Positions 46,122-58,951 of a stretch of DNA of 64,000 bases are shown one piece after another. How positions within the stretch are numbered: position 1 is the first letter of the stretch; every line of letters begins with the position of its first letter. Position numbers and translations under genes: made by a program. Source of the DNA: Gadus chalcogrammus. Its lineage: Eukaryota > Chordata > Actinopteri > Gadiformes > Gadidae. Under the pieces are notes generated by a model, which had not been told where the DNA came from, made no database searches, and saw nothing but the letters and a program-made list of their open reading frames with translations. The DNA lies in contig NC_079423.1 in NCBI RefSeq assembly GCF_026213295.1, forward strand, positions 20,253,743 through 20,317,742. Direction: 5' to 3'.

Positions 46122-47087
46122 CATAATAATAATAATAATAATACATTTTATTTAAAGCGCCTTTCATGACACCCAAGGTCGCTTCACAAACAATCATCTC
46201 ATTACAATTACATTAATCTCATAGAAATAACTAAAAATAAGAAAAATAAAAGTCAGTCAGTCCATAAGCTATCTTGAAGAAATTAGTTTTAAGTCTGCTT
46301 TTAAAGTCAGTAATTGAGTCACAGTGTCTGATGTAGTCTGGCAGTGAATACCACAACTTGGGGGCGATGTAGCTGAAAGCCCTCTCTCCCAGGGTGCTGA
46401 GGTTCGCCTTAGGGACATGCAGTAGGCCTGCTGTGGAGGATCTCAGTGAGCGGGCAGGAGTGTAGGATTCCAGGAGGTCAGAGAGGTAGGTGGGGGTATT
46501 GTTGTGTGGGGACTTGTAGGTCAGGAGCAGGACTTTAAATTGAATTCGGTAGGCTACTGGAAGCCAGTGCAGTTGGATAAGCAATGGTGTTACATGGCTG
46601 GTGGATTTAGAGCGTGTTACAATCCTTGCTGCAGAATTCTGGATGAGTTGGAGCTGGTGGAGTAGCTTATTTGGGATTCCAGACAAGATGGAATTACAGT
46701 AGTCGAGGCGGGATGTCACATATGCATTCACAAGGACTTCTGCATTCTGCTGGGTGAGCGCTGGGCGAAGCCGTGCAATGTTCCTTAGATGGTAAAAGGC
46801 ACTTCTTGACATACTGTTTATGTGTGCACTGAATGATGCAGTAAGTACAGCTGGCGGAAGTGTAGCAGTGGGCTTTGTTGAAAGGTAGAGCTGGGTGTCG
46901 TCAGCATAGCAGTGGAATTGAACACCATGTTGCCTGAGGATAGTGCCAAGTGGGAGGAGGTAGATGATGAACAACAGAGGGCCTAACACAGACCCCTGGG
47001 GCACCCCTCTTGTCACAGCAGTACTCTCAGACTTGCAATTCAGCATTTGTACGTACTGTGTCCTTCCAGAGAGATAGGAGGTGAACC
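46122..47087 (-). pseudogene. Second L2/CR1-group LINE, 3' part
   Basis: One open minus-strand frame reads [44 protein letters not shown] (the YADD catalytic box), [35 protein letters not shown] to a stop near 46231. About 60 residues usual between the YADD box and SAHINS appear deleted. The 3' end has ATT repeats (46122-46140). The upstream part lies at 49743-50030, separated by a hAT insertion. Confidence 0.85.
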
Positions 47088-49734
47088 TAGGGCTGGGCAA
47101 TATGGGAAAAAGTTATATTTCGATTTTTCCCCCCCAAAATTTCCGATTTCGATTTTATATCACGATATGAACAAAATCACAATTTTTGTATAATTTCTTT
47201 ATATTTTCTGGTAAAAAAGAAAATGTAATACACAAAAACAAATGTAATACACAAAAACAGCTTAACAAGCTCTTAGGTTTCACAGAACAAATTCTAGCAG
47301 CTTTAAAAAACAACGAAAAACATGAAGTGCATTTAACTTGTGCTGCAATGAAACAAAATATTTTGCAATACTGTTTCTCACAAGTTGCGAGCAAGGAAGA
47401 CAAGTGTATCCACCATCTCAGGTTTTAAAGCTGCCCTGTGGCAGGTCACAATGTTCTCCCCTGTGCTAAATACCCTCTCGGAGGGTGTGCTGGTTGCAGG
47501 GATGCACAAATAGTGCTTTGCAAGGCCGCCAAGTCTTGGGAAGTTCCTTTCATTCACCTTCCACCATTGCAGTGGGTCCATCTCACTGTCTGCATCTGCT
47601 GCTGTCAAGTAGTTTTCGAGTTCCCGCTCAACACTCTGTCTGTCATTGAGTGCTGGGCTGGATTCTGGTTTCTTAAAGAAGCTGCCCAATGACTTTTTTT
47701 GTGTCTTCAGGGGAGGGGGTACTGCAGCATCTCCTGCCTCTGCTTCCTCTGTTCTGACTGAAGTGGAGCAGTCCTCCAACATCTCAGACACTGCTCTCAT
47801 TTTGATGGCATGAATGTTTTCTGGCTTAATGTATTGTGTCTTGAAACGCGGATCTACCAAAGTTGCAACATCCAGTAGTTCCTCAGTGTTCGGATCGGCA
47901 TACTTTTCATCCAGGTATGACATGACTGTCATCTTCAATTCTTTGGTGAGCTGTGTTTCATCGTCGGATGGCTTGAGAATCTGTGTTCTGAAAAGTTGCA
48001 GCATCGGCTTGAGGTATGACACATAATTTTCACTGGAGAGTGCATCAGTGAATTCCAGTAGTGGATTCAGGGCCCCATTGACAGATTCCAGGACATCTAG
48101 GTCTTGCCATGTAGGAACCAGTTGTCTCGTCTTTTTGTCTGCTCCCAAGACCTGAGCGATAGCTTTCTGCTGCTCCAGCATCCTCTCCACCATCTTCTGA
48201 CATGAACCCCACCTAGTGGGTGACTCAGTCACTAACTTGTGCTGGGGTAGATGAAGCTCTTCTTGAGCAACAGCCAGATCTCTCTTCTTCTTCCACGAAT
48301 AGCTGAAGGCAGCCACTGCTTTCTTACACACACCCACAGCACGCTCCACTTTCTTGTGCTTTCCGGCTTTCTCTGTGGGGTGGGGGGTGGGGGACAAACA
48401 AACAAACAAAAAAAACTGAATAAGAAACCAGTATGAATATTTCTAATACAGAATAGTGCACATGAGGGGCTGGATATTCAAGACAGTATTTTTTTAATTA
48501 ATAGACAAGGGCATGAATCCAGCATTGTTTGAATACCAGTTTATAATCTTTTGAGGTCGCAAATTAATCTTTGAGAAATAAATAAAGCATTTTAAGGGTG
48601 GCCTAATAAACATTATGAAGAGAAGGCCTTGACTCTCATTGTAAAACGTTCTTGTCTTTTTTCTTAAATAATAGTTTAAAAAATATATAAATATGAACAT
48701 TCGTTTTTTTCATATTTATATGACCTGAAAATACAATTAAGGTATGCAATTCTGCTATTCAACTTACCAACAGCTGAGTGAAGTCGGTGCCCAAAACACT
48801 GTAGGCGAGTCCAGTTGTTGAGGGTGGTTGCTTTTACTATATTTGCTCCACTATCTGTGGTAATGCAAACTTGTTTGCTTTCACTTAGCCCCCACGAACC
48901 AAGCGATTCTGTCAGCCCTGATGCAATTGCCTCGGCAGTATGGTCTTCAGGAAAGTATGCCGTTTGGAGGCATTTGCTCTTCATAGCCCAGTCTTGGTCA
49001 AAATAATGAGCAGTGAGGCTCAAATATGGTTCGGAAGTTCGACTTGACCACAAGTCCGATGTGGTGGCGAAGTATGCCACAGCCCGCAGGTCCCTCTCAA
49101 CCATCCCTCTGCACTCCGCATACAGTTGTGGGATTGCTGTCTGCGAGAAGTGTTTGCGCCCTGGGAGTTGATAACGAGGGTCAATCACTCTCATTAGGTT
49201 TTTAAATTCTTCCTTTTCGACAGTGCGTATTGGCAGCATGCCTTTTGCGAGGAATTGTGTGATTGCGTGTGTAACGTCTTTGTGTCGTTTCGATGTTTTT
49301 TCATACGGCGCGATGCTGGAAAGAGCGGACATTATGGTCTGTTGATATGGCTTCCTTTTACTGGTGCTGGAGGAGGGGGCATTACCTGTCTTGCATAACT
49401 GTGCGTGCTCTAGTGGGTGGCATTGTCTTAAATGCTGAAACAAATTGCTGGTGTTTCCTGTTTTAGTAGCTACGTTCCTTCTACATATTTTGCACAGTGT
49501 ATTACGCTGTTGTTCGTCCGACTTCAAATACCCAAAGTACCTCCAAGCAGCCGAACTTCTCAGACCCTTCTTTTCAACAATCTCCTCCTGGGCAGTACTA
49601 TCATTTAATTGCTATTTTAATATTTTAATATTTTATTTTTTTTGAAGGCGTCGGCTAATCGAACGTCTCATTTAAAACCGTAGAAAAAAATTAAATCGCG
49701 ATTAAAATCAAAATCGAAAAATCGCCCAGCCCTA
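47088..49734 (-). mobile_element. Complete hAT transposon inserted in a LINE
   Basis: Termini TAGGGCTGGGCAATAT and (complemented) TAGGGCTGGGCGATTT, flanked by an exact 8-bp duplication GGTGAACC (47080-47087 and 49735-49742). It carries a two-exon transposase on the minus strand. The element is only 2.6 kb, so it has little beyond the transposase. The LINE reading frame is continuous across the excised element. Confidence 0.93.
47378..49595 (-). CDS. hAT transposase, ZBED-like, two exons
   Basis: Minus-strand exon 1 (about 49595-48768) has a BED zinc finger (SAAWRYFGYLKSDEQQ, LCKICRRNVATKTGNTSNLF, HLRQCH), then the RNase H-like region with FATTSDLWSSRTSEPYLSLT and ITTDSGANIVKATTLNNW. Exon 2 (48372-47378) continues EKAGKHKKVERAVGVCKKAV and LVTESPTRWGSCQKMVERML, and ends in the hAT dimerisation block (WWKVNERNFPRLGGLAKHYL, IPATSTPSERVFSTGENIV). 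The junction GTAAGT/CACAG joins in phase and no stop interrupts the two exons. The frame has no ATG at the usual start: the sequence AATGATAGTACT near 49605 looks like a start codon put out of frame by one base. Thus nearly intact, possibly unable to initiate normally. Confidence 0.85.
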
Positions 49735-49742
49735 GGTGAACC

Positions 49743-50030
49743 ACTGGTGAGCACTGCCACACACTCCGATATTAGCTAGACGTTCCAGCAGAAGATGGTG
49801 AGAGATAATGTCGAAGGCTGCACTGAGATCAAGGAGAATCAGAATGGAGATAAGTCTATCATCAGCTGCACAGAGGAGATCATTAGTAATCTTGATCATG
49901 GCCGTTTCAGTACTATGCATAGGACGGAATCCAGATTGGAATGGCTCAAAGAGATCATTGGCCTTCAGGTGATCCTGGAGTTGAGTTGCCACTATCTTCT
50001 CAAGAACTTTGGAGAGAAAAGGCAAGTATA
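49743..50030 (-). pseudogene. Second L2/CR1-group LINE, 5' part
   Basis: Reads LSKVLEKIVATQLQDHLKAN, FEPFQSGFRPMHSTETAMIK and LILLDLSAAFDIISHHLLLE (RT domains with the first catalytic Asp), ending HQWFT, which continues into SYLSGRTQ at 47087 once the hAT is removed. It stops abruptly near 50030, a 5' truncation. Confidence 0.83.
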
Positions 50031-51496
50031 CATAGCGTTCTTTATCATTTTATTTGTGAGGACATTTTTCACAGATGTGCAACTTCTGATGCATTAGTTC
50101 AAATTTGGGTTTACGAATGCACATCTTTTCGGGCATGTTCTCAGATTATGAAACACGGGTGTGCGAATGTGTTTTGCACCAACTGCGCTGCAATAATTGT
50201 AGCAAAAGGATTTGTGCACCTGTAACACAGATTTGCGTACTCGTAGACCCTATTTTGTGTTTACAATGGTATAAAAAATATATTATTTATTTTTTAAGAC
50301 TACAAATGTACTGTTACACATTTGTGACTTTAGAGTACATGCAAAATAAATATATACGACTTCAAATTTACTGTGACTTTAGTGTATGCATTCAAATTCT
50401 GCAGTTACAGGTGCTAAAGACTTTTGCTACAATAATACCTTCATACAGGAGGACTTGGTTAAGGGTTTTCATTGAAATTAAAATAATTCAAGCAGCACTT
50501 TTTTATTGTGCTATTAGCACTAACAAGTAATATTATATATAATACATATATATACATATATACATTTTTATCAAACTAAAAATAATAAGGGTATGGATGT
50601 ACTGGAATAATGGCAATTAAGACTAAACTTCATTAAGTTAATGTTAGTTGCCGCCAATTGTTGCTGCCGCCGAAATTCACACACATCGCTTACCGGATAC
50701 GTTTTATCCAGTGATTCCTGGTTTTAATGTCAGACGGTAATCTAAAAAAAGAACAGCCCATCTCAGTTGAATGGTGACATTCTGGTGCAAAACACACAGG
50801 CATCTTGATTTGATGGCTCAGTAGACCGTGGTACCGTGGTACGCAGCATTAGCACTGTGAGTTGAGAAGTGGAGGGAATGTGTATTGATGTGACGTCACA
50901 TATGCAACGTGTAGTCTTTTTCGTTGGGTCTTTTCCACAGCCTTTAGCTGAATAATCATACAATATACAGTCAAACTCTTTACGTGATTTTTTTTTATTT
51001 AGACCCACACAAAACATATGTGTAATCCAAGGCATTTAATGACTGGGATCAGAAAATAATTACTTTCTCTCCATTGACTCCCATTCATTTTTTTTCGGTC
51101 TCATAGGTCCCATGAGCAATGGCGACTTACGAGCTCTATAGCGACAACATTACAAGTGCAACGCCAGTTCATTAACAAAAATGAAACATACAAGTAGGCC
51201 TTCATGCCACATATTTTACAACAGCTATTCCACCCAGAATATTATGCTAACAGGAGTAGTAGTGAACGGGTTAATTTAATATGCTTATTAAATGGCATCG
51301 CCACACAGCATTACCATCAAGCCTACTGCCCAAATTCCAGCAATATATTTATGTTTCCAACCATTACAAAAAATGCGTTATAAACTAAAGTACCACAACA
51401 ACATTATCTCTCCTACAAAGTGCAAAGAAAAACTCACCCATCACCCATGACCTGATCTTTTAAAGCTGCCTTGGTGAAGCTGTTAAGACTGCTAAA
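50031..51496. other. AT-rich stretch, no gene seen
   Basis: No exon with good splice sites or family resemblance on either strand. It includes short TATATA runs (50530-50565). Confidence 0.5.
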
Positions 51497-51775
51497 TCAG
51501 GCGCTGTTCCATGTCCCCTCACTGATGTTGAGCAGCAAACACGGCACGAATAGGTTGTTCTTAACGGTGCTAGCCGTTAGCCAGTCATAGCGGCTGTAGT
51601 TGCACTCTGTAAAGTGCCGCACAAAACCTTTACCGGCCTGAGTCAGCCCATCCAGCTTCGATGTAGGTCTTCCTCTTGAAATTAAATCTGTCTTCTCTCC
51701 AAACGATCGCCTTGAATAAGGCAAACAAAGGAGATCAGAAACAGGATCGCTAGGTGATGTGAAGGCAGTGGCCAT
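51497..51775 (-). pseudogene. TTF-type zinc finger fragment of a ZMYM1-like/hAT protein
   Basis: Minus-strand ORF starting MATAFTSPSDPVSDLLCLPY, then FGEKTDLISRGRPTSKLDGL and FVRHFTECNYSRYDWLTAS. These resemble the N-terminal TTF zinc-finger segment of fish ZMYM1-like hAT-derived proteins. After NNLFVPCLLL it departs from the family (expected cysteine pair incomplete) and stops. Only the first part of the protein is present. Confidence 0.6.
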
Positions 51776-52852
51776 AGTAGTTCACTTCACTATCAACTCT
51801 GTCACTACCGCCAACGATTCAAAATTTGCTGATGATGTCACCGGGGGCCAGCGCCGGCATATTGGTGGGCCCTGGGGCCTCTGGAATTATGTTGTAAGAA
51901 CTGAAAAAAATATGGAATTAAGATGCGTTCAGACACAAATTAATGTCATTTTGAAAATAAATAAATATATATATATGTATATATATGATTTAGATTTTGA
52001 CAGGGCCAGCAGGGCCTTCTCTACTGACGGCCCACCACTGGGTAGGGGTAGGGGGTCGGCTTAAAAGTTAGAGTTAGGGTTGAGCAATGAGGGGTAGGGT
52101 TGAGCAATGAGCAATGAATTCGGATTCAGCCTTACTTCCATAAAATGGCGCTTGTTGTAGTCCATCTTCGACAATTGTAGTTTCACGCTAGAGACGCCAG
52201 ATGTCAGCAATACTCCACGTCACGCAATGACGTTGGGTGGAAAAGTGGTGTCGAATTCATTTCAAATAGTGCTTTCTTTTCCTATGTTCGAAGGGAAGCA
52301 CCTTCTCATCTCGCCTTGAACCGATGACGTTCCCAACAAAGGGGAAAGTTTGCATAAAGGTTAGGAGATTAGATTTTTGCCAGTTTGAAAAGTTGACTTT
52401 GGTACCGGACCTCTTCTGTATATTCGCGTTTCCGGGGAAGGATAATTTAGGACACACATCGCCGAGACGCCTGCTTTGTTTTGACCTATGATGTTGACGA
52501 GAAGTTCCATACAGAACTTGTTAAGCCAGCTTGATGCACCGGTTTTAATTCTTTAGAACAGAGTCCACAAGGTCTCCCAGCATTTTCTTAAACATGGTCC
52601 TCAATCAAATGTATAATTTCCGCGTCGTTGGACAAGGGTATCATGGAGATGTATATACATGAGTAAGCTTGGCGGAATGATGACATTGGAATAATAAATT
52701 ATTTAAATCCGTAGAAACAACGTTCTTATGTATTTAATTGATACATACCTTAAGACGCTTTCACTACGAGTATTCCAGGAAGTACACCATAACTTTGAAG
52801 CCTACTTGAAATCGGACAACTGCTGTTAATAGTGTGGTTAGTTAGGGGGACG

Positions 52853-54187
52853 ATGGCATTATTTTGTTTGCGTCTGAACAGAAGCAGCTGCTTCTACCCG
52901 CTGTCTGCACACCTGACATCTTGCTTTCAAGTCTACAAACAAGGGGGGCATGCTTGGAAAACTCGACCATTCTTGTCATCGGCACAACTCTCCACGAAAA
53001 ACCGCTTTCAAAGAGCTACAAACAAAGCTATACTTCCCCTCAGAACTGCAATATTTGCGAGAACGTTTTTACCTCGCGACAAGACCGCGTTTTTGCAGGC
53101 ATGGAGGCAAGCTAAGGGCGTCGCTGTACGTACTCTGTGGGGGCATCATATCCACACCTCTAGACCGTTGAGGGCTCTGCCTGCTCCTCTCATATGGTTA
53201 CTGCTCAAACCTCTGCAGAAGCTCCTGGCGGTCATACTTGGAAGGTATATTACATTTACAATGTATATACTTAAACTTAACAAAGCTATACAACATTTAA
53301 TGAATGTTAGGTTTTTACTCATGCAGTTTCATTTACGAGCAAGCAAAATTTTTGGCATTGTGGACATTTCACATGCACACAGTGACCACTTTATCATGAA
53401 AGTCGTATTTCACAACGATGCCTTGCCTATTACAAGTCATCTTTATTTATCTAACACCTTTCAAACAAACGTGCAGCCCAAAGTGCTTAACATAGCTATA
53501 TAAAGACAACACACTTTATTAAACAATTTTAAAAATATTATTAATATCAATCAATACAAGTAAACACCAGGGATAAAAAATAATGTAAAAAAAAAAAAGT
53601 GATTTTATAACTTCAAGACTATGACATTACTCCAGATCAACAGGTTGGCTGGAGCCCTTGGGGATAGAACACGGTACCTTTCGGCTGAAAATACCCGAAC
53701 ACCTGCCACTACAAACACTGCATCCACATGCCATTAAGTTGGGGGCCGGTGTTTCCTACATAGTTAAGCTGTGCTACCCATCTTAGTCCGTTTGGTTATC
53801 AGAAACATATTGAATAAGAAATGTAATTGATACTTTTGTTTCTTAAATGGACCTTTAAAATATGTATCATGAACTAGGCCTATACAGTAGTGCAGAATAA
53901 GATCATGTTGTAATTGAATACATAAAAAACACTGTCCTTTTTGTTTTCTGTTCTGTAGAAGCATCAGGAAGTGGTGGGTGGCCCTGCCTCCTAACCGCCG
54001 GCAGCTGGCACGTGAGGCAGCCTGGCGTAGCCGCTGGGTACTGACAGCGGCTGCTGCAATCATTATGGTGATTGCTGCGCTCTTCCTCCTGACCCACTTG
54101 GACGAGTCCCCCTTGACGGGGCGAACGCGCCTCCTGGTGTTCAGCAGGGAGAACTACATGGAGTTGGCTGCAGTAATGACGGAGGAC
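52853..54187 (+). CDS. oma1: OMA1 zinc metallopeptidase, first two coding exons
   Basis: OMA1 is an inner-mitochondrial-membrane M48 peptidase that cleaves OPA1 and DELE1 under stress. Exon 1 (52853-53244) starts MALFCLRLNRSSCFY, an Arg-rich, acid-free presequence suited to mitochondrial import. Exon 2 (53959-54187) reads SIRKWWVALPPNRRQLAREA, a membrane span AAAAIIMVIAALFLL, then THLDESPLTGRTRLLVFSRE, matching vertebrate OMA1 (RKWW.ALPPN and THLE.SPITGR). Splice sites GTATAT/TGTAG and donor GTAAGT join in phase. An in-frame GTG upstream at 52832 was not used. The catalytic HExxH domain must lie in exons beyond the window; none was found to 64000. Confidence 0.85.
53618..53817 (+). repeat. 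200-bp repeat, copy 1 (oma1 intron 1)
   Basis: By eye identical over 200 bases to 58060-58259, same orientation. Begins ACTATGACATTACTCCAGAT and ends CAGAAACATATTGAATAA. Not a recognised element; lies 140 bases before oma1 exon 2. Confidence 0.92.
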
Positions 54188-54961
54188 GTAAGTGTGGGAT
54201 GCGGGAGGGGGGATTTGAAACTTGTTGGTTGACTCTAGAGAGAGGGAGTCAATTTTGGTTGTTTGAAAAGCAATTAGGCTGGTCATTCTCCTAATAATCC
54301 CATACATTTATGTGGTAATCTTGAAGATCTCCAATGATGAAAACAAGGGTTTAATCAGTGGGCCATAGGTTCAACCAACCACAATGTCAGCTCTTCAGTG
54401 AAAGATTGTGACCTAAAGTGAAAGTGAACCCCCGGTTTTAGCTCAAATTGTACACTATCTTCTAAGCAGGAGGGGGGCTTTATGTGTCCTAGAAGACTAA
54501 CCCTCTTCGGATGTGGACATCAAAATGAACCATTGCCTAGACGGAGCTCAGTACATCCACACACGGGCTGTGGGTTTATCTATAAATGTCCAAGAAGCTT
54601 AACCCTCTCTCAGACGTGGCCATCAACATAAACTGCTTCTAAAGACTGCCGCAAGTCTGTCTTGATCTATAAACAGAGAGTGAATGAAGCTTAGATTATT
54701 TTATACTTTTGTAAAATAGTTACAATTTTATATATATATATATAATTATTTATTTATTTTTTTAGATCTTTTTCTTTTTGACGACAACAACGTAGTTAAG
54801 GCGGCAGGCGTGTGTTGCTTAGGCGGCCACCTAAGCTGTAGGGTGCTGTGGGAAACCCTGCTCCTGATGTTGTAAAGGCCTTAAACTGCAGGAGCGGGTG
54901 GTTGTGTCGTTGTTTGCAGCGAAGGACAGCTGGTAATAAAGTGTCTTCCGAGTCACAGGCA

Positions 54962-55240
54962 CTACAGAGTTTTCAATATTGAATGAGAGATTGTGGATGT
55001 AAATGCCTTCCATGGAAGGATGAGCAGCTTAGTCTTGTCCACGTGAATGAGTTTCAGGTGGTGCGTTGACATCCACTGAGGGATGTCGGCCAGACATGCA
55101 GAGATTAGTTCAGCTACCTTCAGGGCCTCAGGTTTGAGGCCCTGAATAGGACAGAATTCTTCTGAATAGCTTTGGTAGGAAAGGCCTTGTAAATGTGAGA
55201 ATCCAGTGACTTGCTGTACTGGGAGAAGCCCATATAGCAA
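54962..55240 (-). pseudogene. LINE RT fragment (L2/CR1 group)
   Basis: Reads AELISACLADIPQWMSTHHL and KLIHVDKTKLLILP, the segment after the catalytic YADD box of L2/CR1-like reverse transcriptases. A short, isolated piece with no tail. Confidence 0.6.
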
Positions 55241-55373
55241 AACGTGATTGAATGAATCAACATTGAGATATTGTCAGGCTGAAGATTGTGATCAACATTG
55301 ATGTTAAAATATACATTGAAAGTGCTTGTGTAACGGGTCCCAGGTGGGATCGCCGTGGACAGATTATAGATAA

Positions 55374-56268
55374 CTGAAACAAAGAGAAAAGAATGCTGAC
55401 ACGGGAGACGTGACTTGTCTTTTCAGATCCTCATTAGTTATATTTATTCATTTAACTTCTCCATTTACTGAAGGTTACCGTTTATCTTCACATTGTCCAT
55501 GCATTTTAAACTCAGCATCATATTACTCCATATGTTGTCTAATTAGACATATTTTCCATGTTCTTAAAACAAACCAAAATACACAAAAAATACTCTTCAA
55601 TTTAAAACACACCTTTTCTCACAGTGTTGTTCTTTCATCTCTCTGATACAATAAACAGTTTGTACAAGGTGCATCTTTAATGCTCTTAAAACCCATTAGG
55701 TTTTACTGAACTAGTATTTTTAACAGTACCTACCTTGTAGGCTATATCAAACATTTTCTTATTACTGAACTTCAAGTAACTTTTCTTAACCCGTTTTTAA
55801 CAGTATCTTTAAGGTGCTTTACAACAATCAATAAACATTTGAATACTTTACAAAACGTCAAGAAGTGAGCCACGTGTGGTGTTATTACAATAAAACAAAA
55901 AGGTAGAGACGAGCGTGATCCGTATTAGCTTAAAGCTACTAGCCTAACGGTAAAACTTCCAACGGCGCCGCAATTACAAATCTCTCGGCGAGCGTCGGAC
56001 CTTACTAGCTAGTAGCTTAAAGCTACTAGCCTAACGGTAAAACTTCCAACGGCGCCGTCATTACAAATCTCTCGGCGAGCGTCGGACCTTACTAGCTACA
56101 CATGTACTCATTTTAACACTCATACTTTACTAAAACATTTCACTACACATTATCCAATCACTAACATCAACTTGTTTTACATTTTAAACACATAACCCAC
56201 CTGAAACAAAGAGAAAAGAATGCTGACACGGGAGACGTGACTTGTCTTTTCAGATCCTCATTAGTTAT
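55374..56268. repeat. 68-bp direct repeats bounding an 0.8 kb segment with an 87-bp tandem
   Basis: CTGAAACAAAGAGAAAAGAA... occurs at 55374-55441 and 56201-56268. Between them an 87-bp unit (AGCTTAAAGCTACTAGCCTA...) is repeated at 55927 and 56014, ending near 56098. The arrangement recalls a short terminal-repeat element, but no coding region, primer site or target duplication was found. Confidence 0.75.
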
Positions 56269-57720
56269 GAGGATCTCACGGGGATTCAGGCAAACCACAA
56301 TATTACTGTGCCTCCTACTGGCAGGATAGTGCAATTGCATTGTGAAAATGTAAAACTATAAAAGATATTGCTCATACAAAATAAGATCAATTTAGTAGGA
56401 AATAGTGTGTCTTAATAATATAAAATGGTGTAGTATATAAAAACTTAATATACACAAATGTGGGCACACATTAGTGGGCATCACACTTGCTATGATCAAC
56501 ATTGAAATAAAATTTAATTTTCAATCAATTCTGAATCAACCTTGATTCAATTATGATATGATCAATATTGAAAGAATGTAGAATTGAATCAACATTGAGT
56601 CAACTATATATATGCATTGCATAATACATTTTTAACAAGGTTATTATTAAAGGGTCATTTCAACACTTTTCAACGTTGCATTGTAGGTTTTTAATATTCT
56701 TCATTAAAAACCCCATTAGATTGGCTGTTTCCATTCTTTTCCATGAACCAAAAAAACCCCAACAAAACAGACCATTATTCAAAAAGTTATTTAATGAATA
56801 TTCAAAAGGAATAACAAACAAACATCTTAAGGAATTATGAACATTAACCCTAATTAACCCTATAATTAAGAACATTACAATAACATTTGTCCTTATAACT
56901 CTTTTCCTTTTCTTGGTATCCCACCACTCTTCTCAGGTGAGTAATGCAGCCACTTCTGCAGTGCACCCCTGTACCAGGGGTTAAAATTAACTATTTTTCA
57001 CCACCGTCCCAGAAACGTCCCGAAAAAACATTTTGAACCGTCCCGAATCTTTCCCCTAAATCTTTTTTACATTTTGAGATGTTACTTACTGATACTATAA
57101 TAAAAACAATACATTATGTTGATGAAATAATATATTTATTTCTAGATGACTACGTGACTACAGTTTTGCAACTGTGGTCGCAGAGCAGCAGGCTCTCGCA
57201 CTGCTTGCCGCAGCGCGAGACTGCCTAATATGCCATCGTATGCACGCCTTTTTCGCGGCACGGTCCGCGCGTTTACACTGCCCAAGGTAAATTGCCTGCT
57301 TGAGCTAGAACCCCAATTTACCCTCCCGGACCCTACAGACATTGACGGTTTATTGGGTTTCATTCTGATGTAAATGCGACGGCTCCGCGGTTCCAGGGGG
57401 GTTTGGTTAGAGGTGTTGCGCTGTCAACGCAGCATGTGTTGCGAGACAACGCAGCATGTCATCATGAGCAGTTATAACTGAAAAGAAAGGAATCCGCGAG
57501 CTGCTGATCATGTGAGAGAAGGTGAGCAGTCGCATTAAACAAAGAAAGATGGTGCGAGAGAGACCAGAGGAACTGTCCTTACGAGGCTTTTTGTCGGGAT
57601 GCGTATCAAACATGCACACGCACTGACAGCGGATTCGCCCGCTCCTCTCAATGCGCCGACTAAGGCAAACCCGAAGCAGTGGGATATGTAAGGGATAATG
57701 AATAGAACGCCGGTAATTAC

Positions 57721-57778
57721 CGGGAAAATAAGCCCCGACAGGGCGAACTTGCTTCGCCCACAAGGGGCTTATTTTCGA
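57721..57778. repeat. Nested hairpin
   Basis: Outer arms GAAAATAAGCCCC and GGGGCTTATTTTC, inner arms GGGCGAA and TTCGCCC. A further outer pair CGCCGGT/ACCGGCG surrounds it. Confidence 0.85.
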
Positions 57779-58059
57779 TCATGACCGGCGATGTTCTCTA
57801 CAGTATCCCGCTTATTACACGGCTACTTGCCAAAACGAAAAAATAACTTCACATGGTGTCTTTTTACAATTTATTTGATACCAGCATTCGTAGTGTTGAT
57901 CAGCATAGAGTAGTCCGCCAAAGACGTTGACGTCGCTTAGCAACCGAAGACGCTGGGGATGACAAGTTAGCCGGTACTTGCAGAGTGATACCAAAAACGT
58001 CATTAGAGGCGAAAAATCTGTTGTTTTCCTTGACAGCGGTCAATTATACTCATGATTAT

Positions 58060-58259
58060 ACTATGACATTACTCCAGATCAACAGGTTGGCTGGAGCCCT
58101 TGGGGATAGAACACGGTACCTTTCGGCTGAAAATACCCGAACACCTGCCACTACAAACACTGCATCCACATGCCATTAAGTTGGGGGCCGGTGTTTCCTA
58201 CATAGTTAAGCTGTGCTACCCATCTTAGTCCGTTTGGTTATCAGAAACATATTGAATAA
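58060..58259 (+). repeat. 200-bp repeat, copy 2
   Basis: Partner of 53618-53817, 4.4 kb away, downstream of oma1 exon 2. It lies within the larger element at 56975-58854. Confidence 0.92.
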
Positions 58260-58376
58260 ACAACAGTGAATTATCAAATATAATTCACCACCGGAAGTTC
58301 TGAAGGGCCCATGCAAGTGAACGGAGCATTCCATGGCATTGAGAGGACCCGTGTAATAATTGCGATTAATGTGAAA

Positions 58377-58379
<3 letters not shown>

Positions 58380-58407
<28 letters not shown>
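58380..58407. repeat. (AT)n microsatellite followed by GAAT repeats
   Basis: TA dinucleotides run from about 58380 to 58407, then four GAAT units. Confidence 0.9.
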
Positions 58408-58411
<4 letters not shown>

Positions 58412-58951
58412 TGAATGAATGACGTGTTAGACCCCCAGGCCGTTCTGCTGGCGATTTAAATTCGCTCTGCAGCATAGGCTGGAGATCGGGAAGTCTCCCG
58501 GTGGGCCGGTCGACGTTGAAAATTATTCTAAAGAGGTCTAGACTTCTCCATTGAACCAAGAAAGACCGCGCCATGACGAACGGGGGATTTTACCCCCTCT
58601 GTCTCACTGAACAACACAAACGCGAGCGCGCCAGCCAATTAAACGAAGCCCTTTCCATTAATTAAGTATTTTCCACCGATTGCGAACACGTTCTGGTTCG
58701 CAGAAAGTGTTAAACTTAAACAGAAAAATGAAGTCAGTGCCCGCAAAATTCTCTTCGTCCCGAGGTCGACCCGAGAGAGAATAAAAATCCTCTGAATTAC
58801 AATTAATTACGTCCCCGGGACGACAGGACGTCGTTAATTTTAATCCCGGCCCTGTACTGCAATTCAGTCAATTTGCGGTCAAATTGACGAGCAGCCGCTG
58901 AAACAAAAAGAAAAATAATAATCTTCATATAGTAAAACAATGGCACAGTTT

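Larger units (their letters stand above)
56975..58854. mobile_element. Possible hAT-like element with TTAAAATTAAC ends
   Basis: The left end CAGGGGTTAAAATTAACTAT and the complemented right end CAGGGCCGGGATTAAAATTA share an inverted terminus of the CAGGG type, followed by GTCCCG-rich sequence on both sides. No clear 8-bp target duplication. The interior has a bulged hairpin (57721-57778) and the 200-bp repeat copy 2. No ORF of note. Confidence 0.45.

Noticed and set aside
54962..55240. A host exon of oma1 on the minus strand
   Set aside because: Opposite strand to oma1 and matches reverse transcriptase instead.
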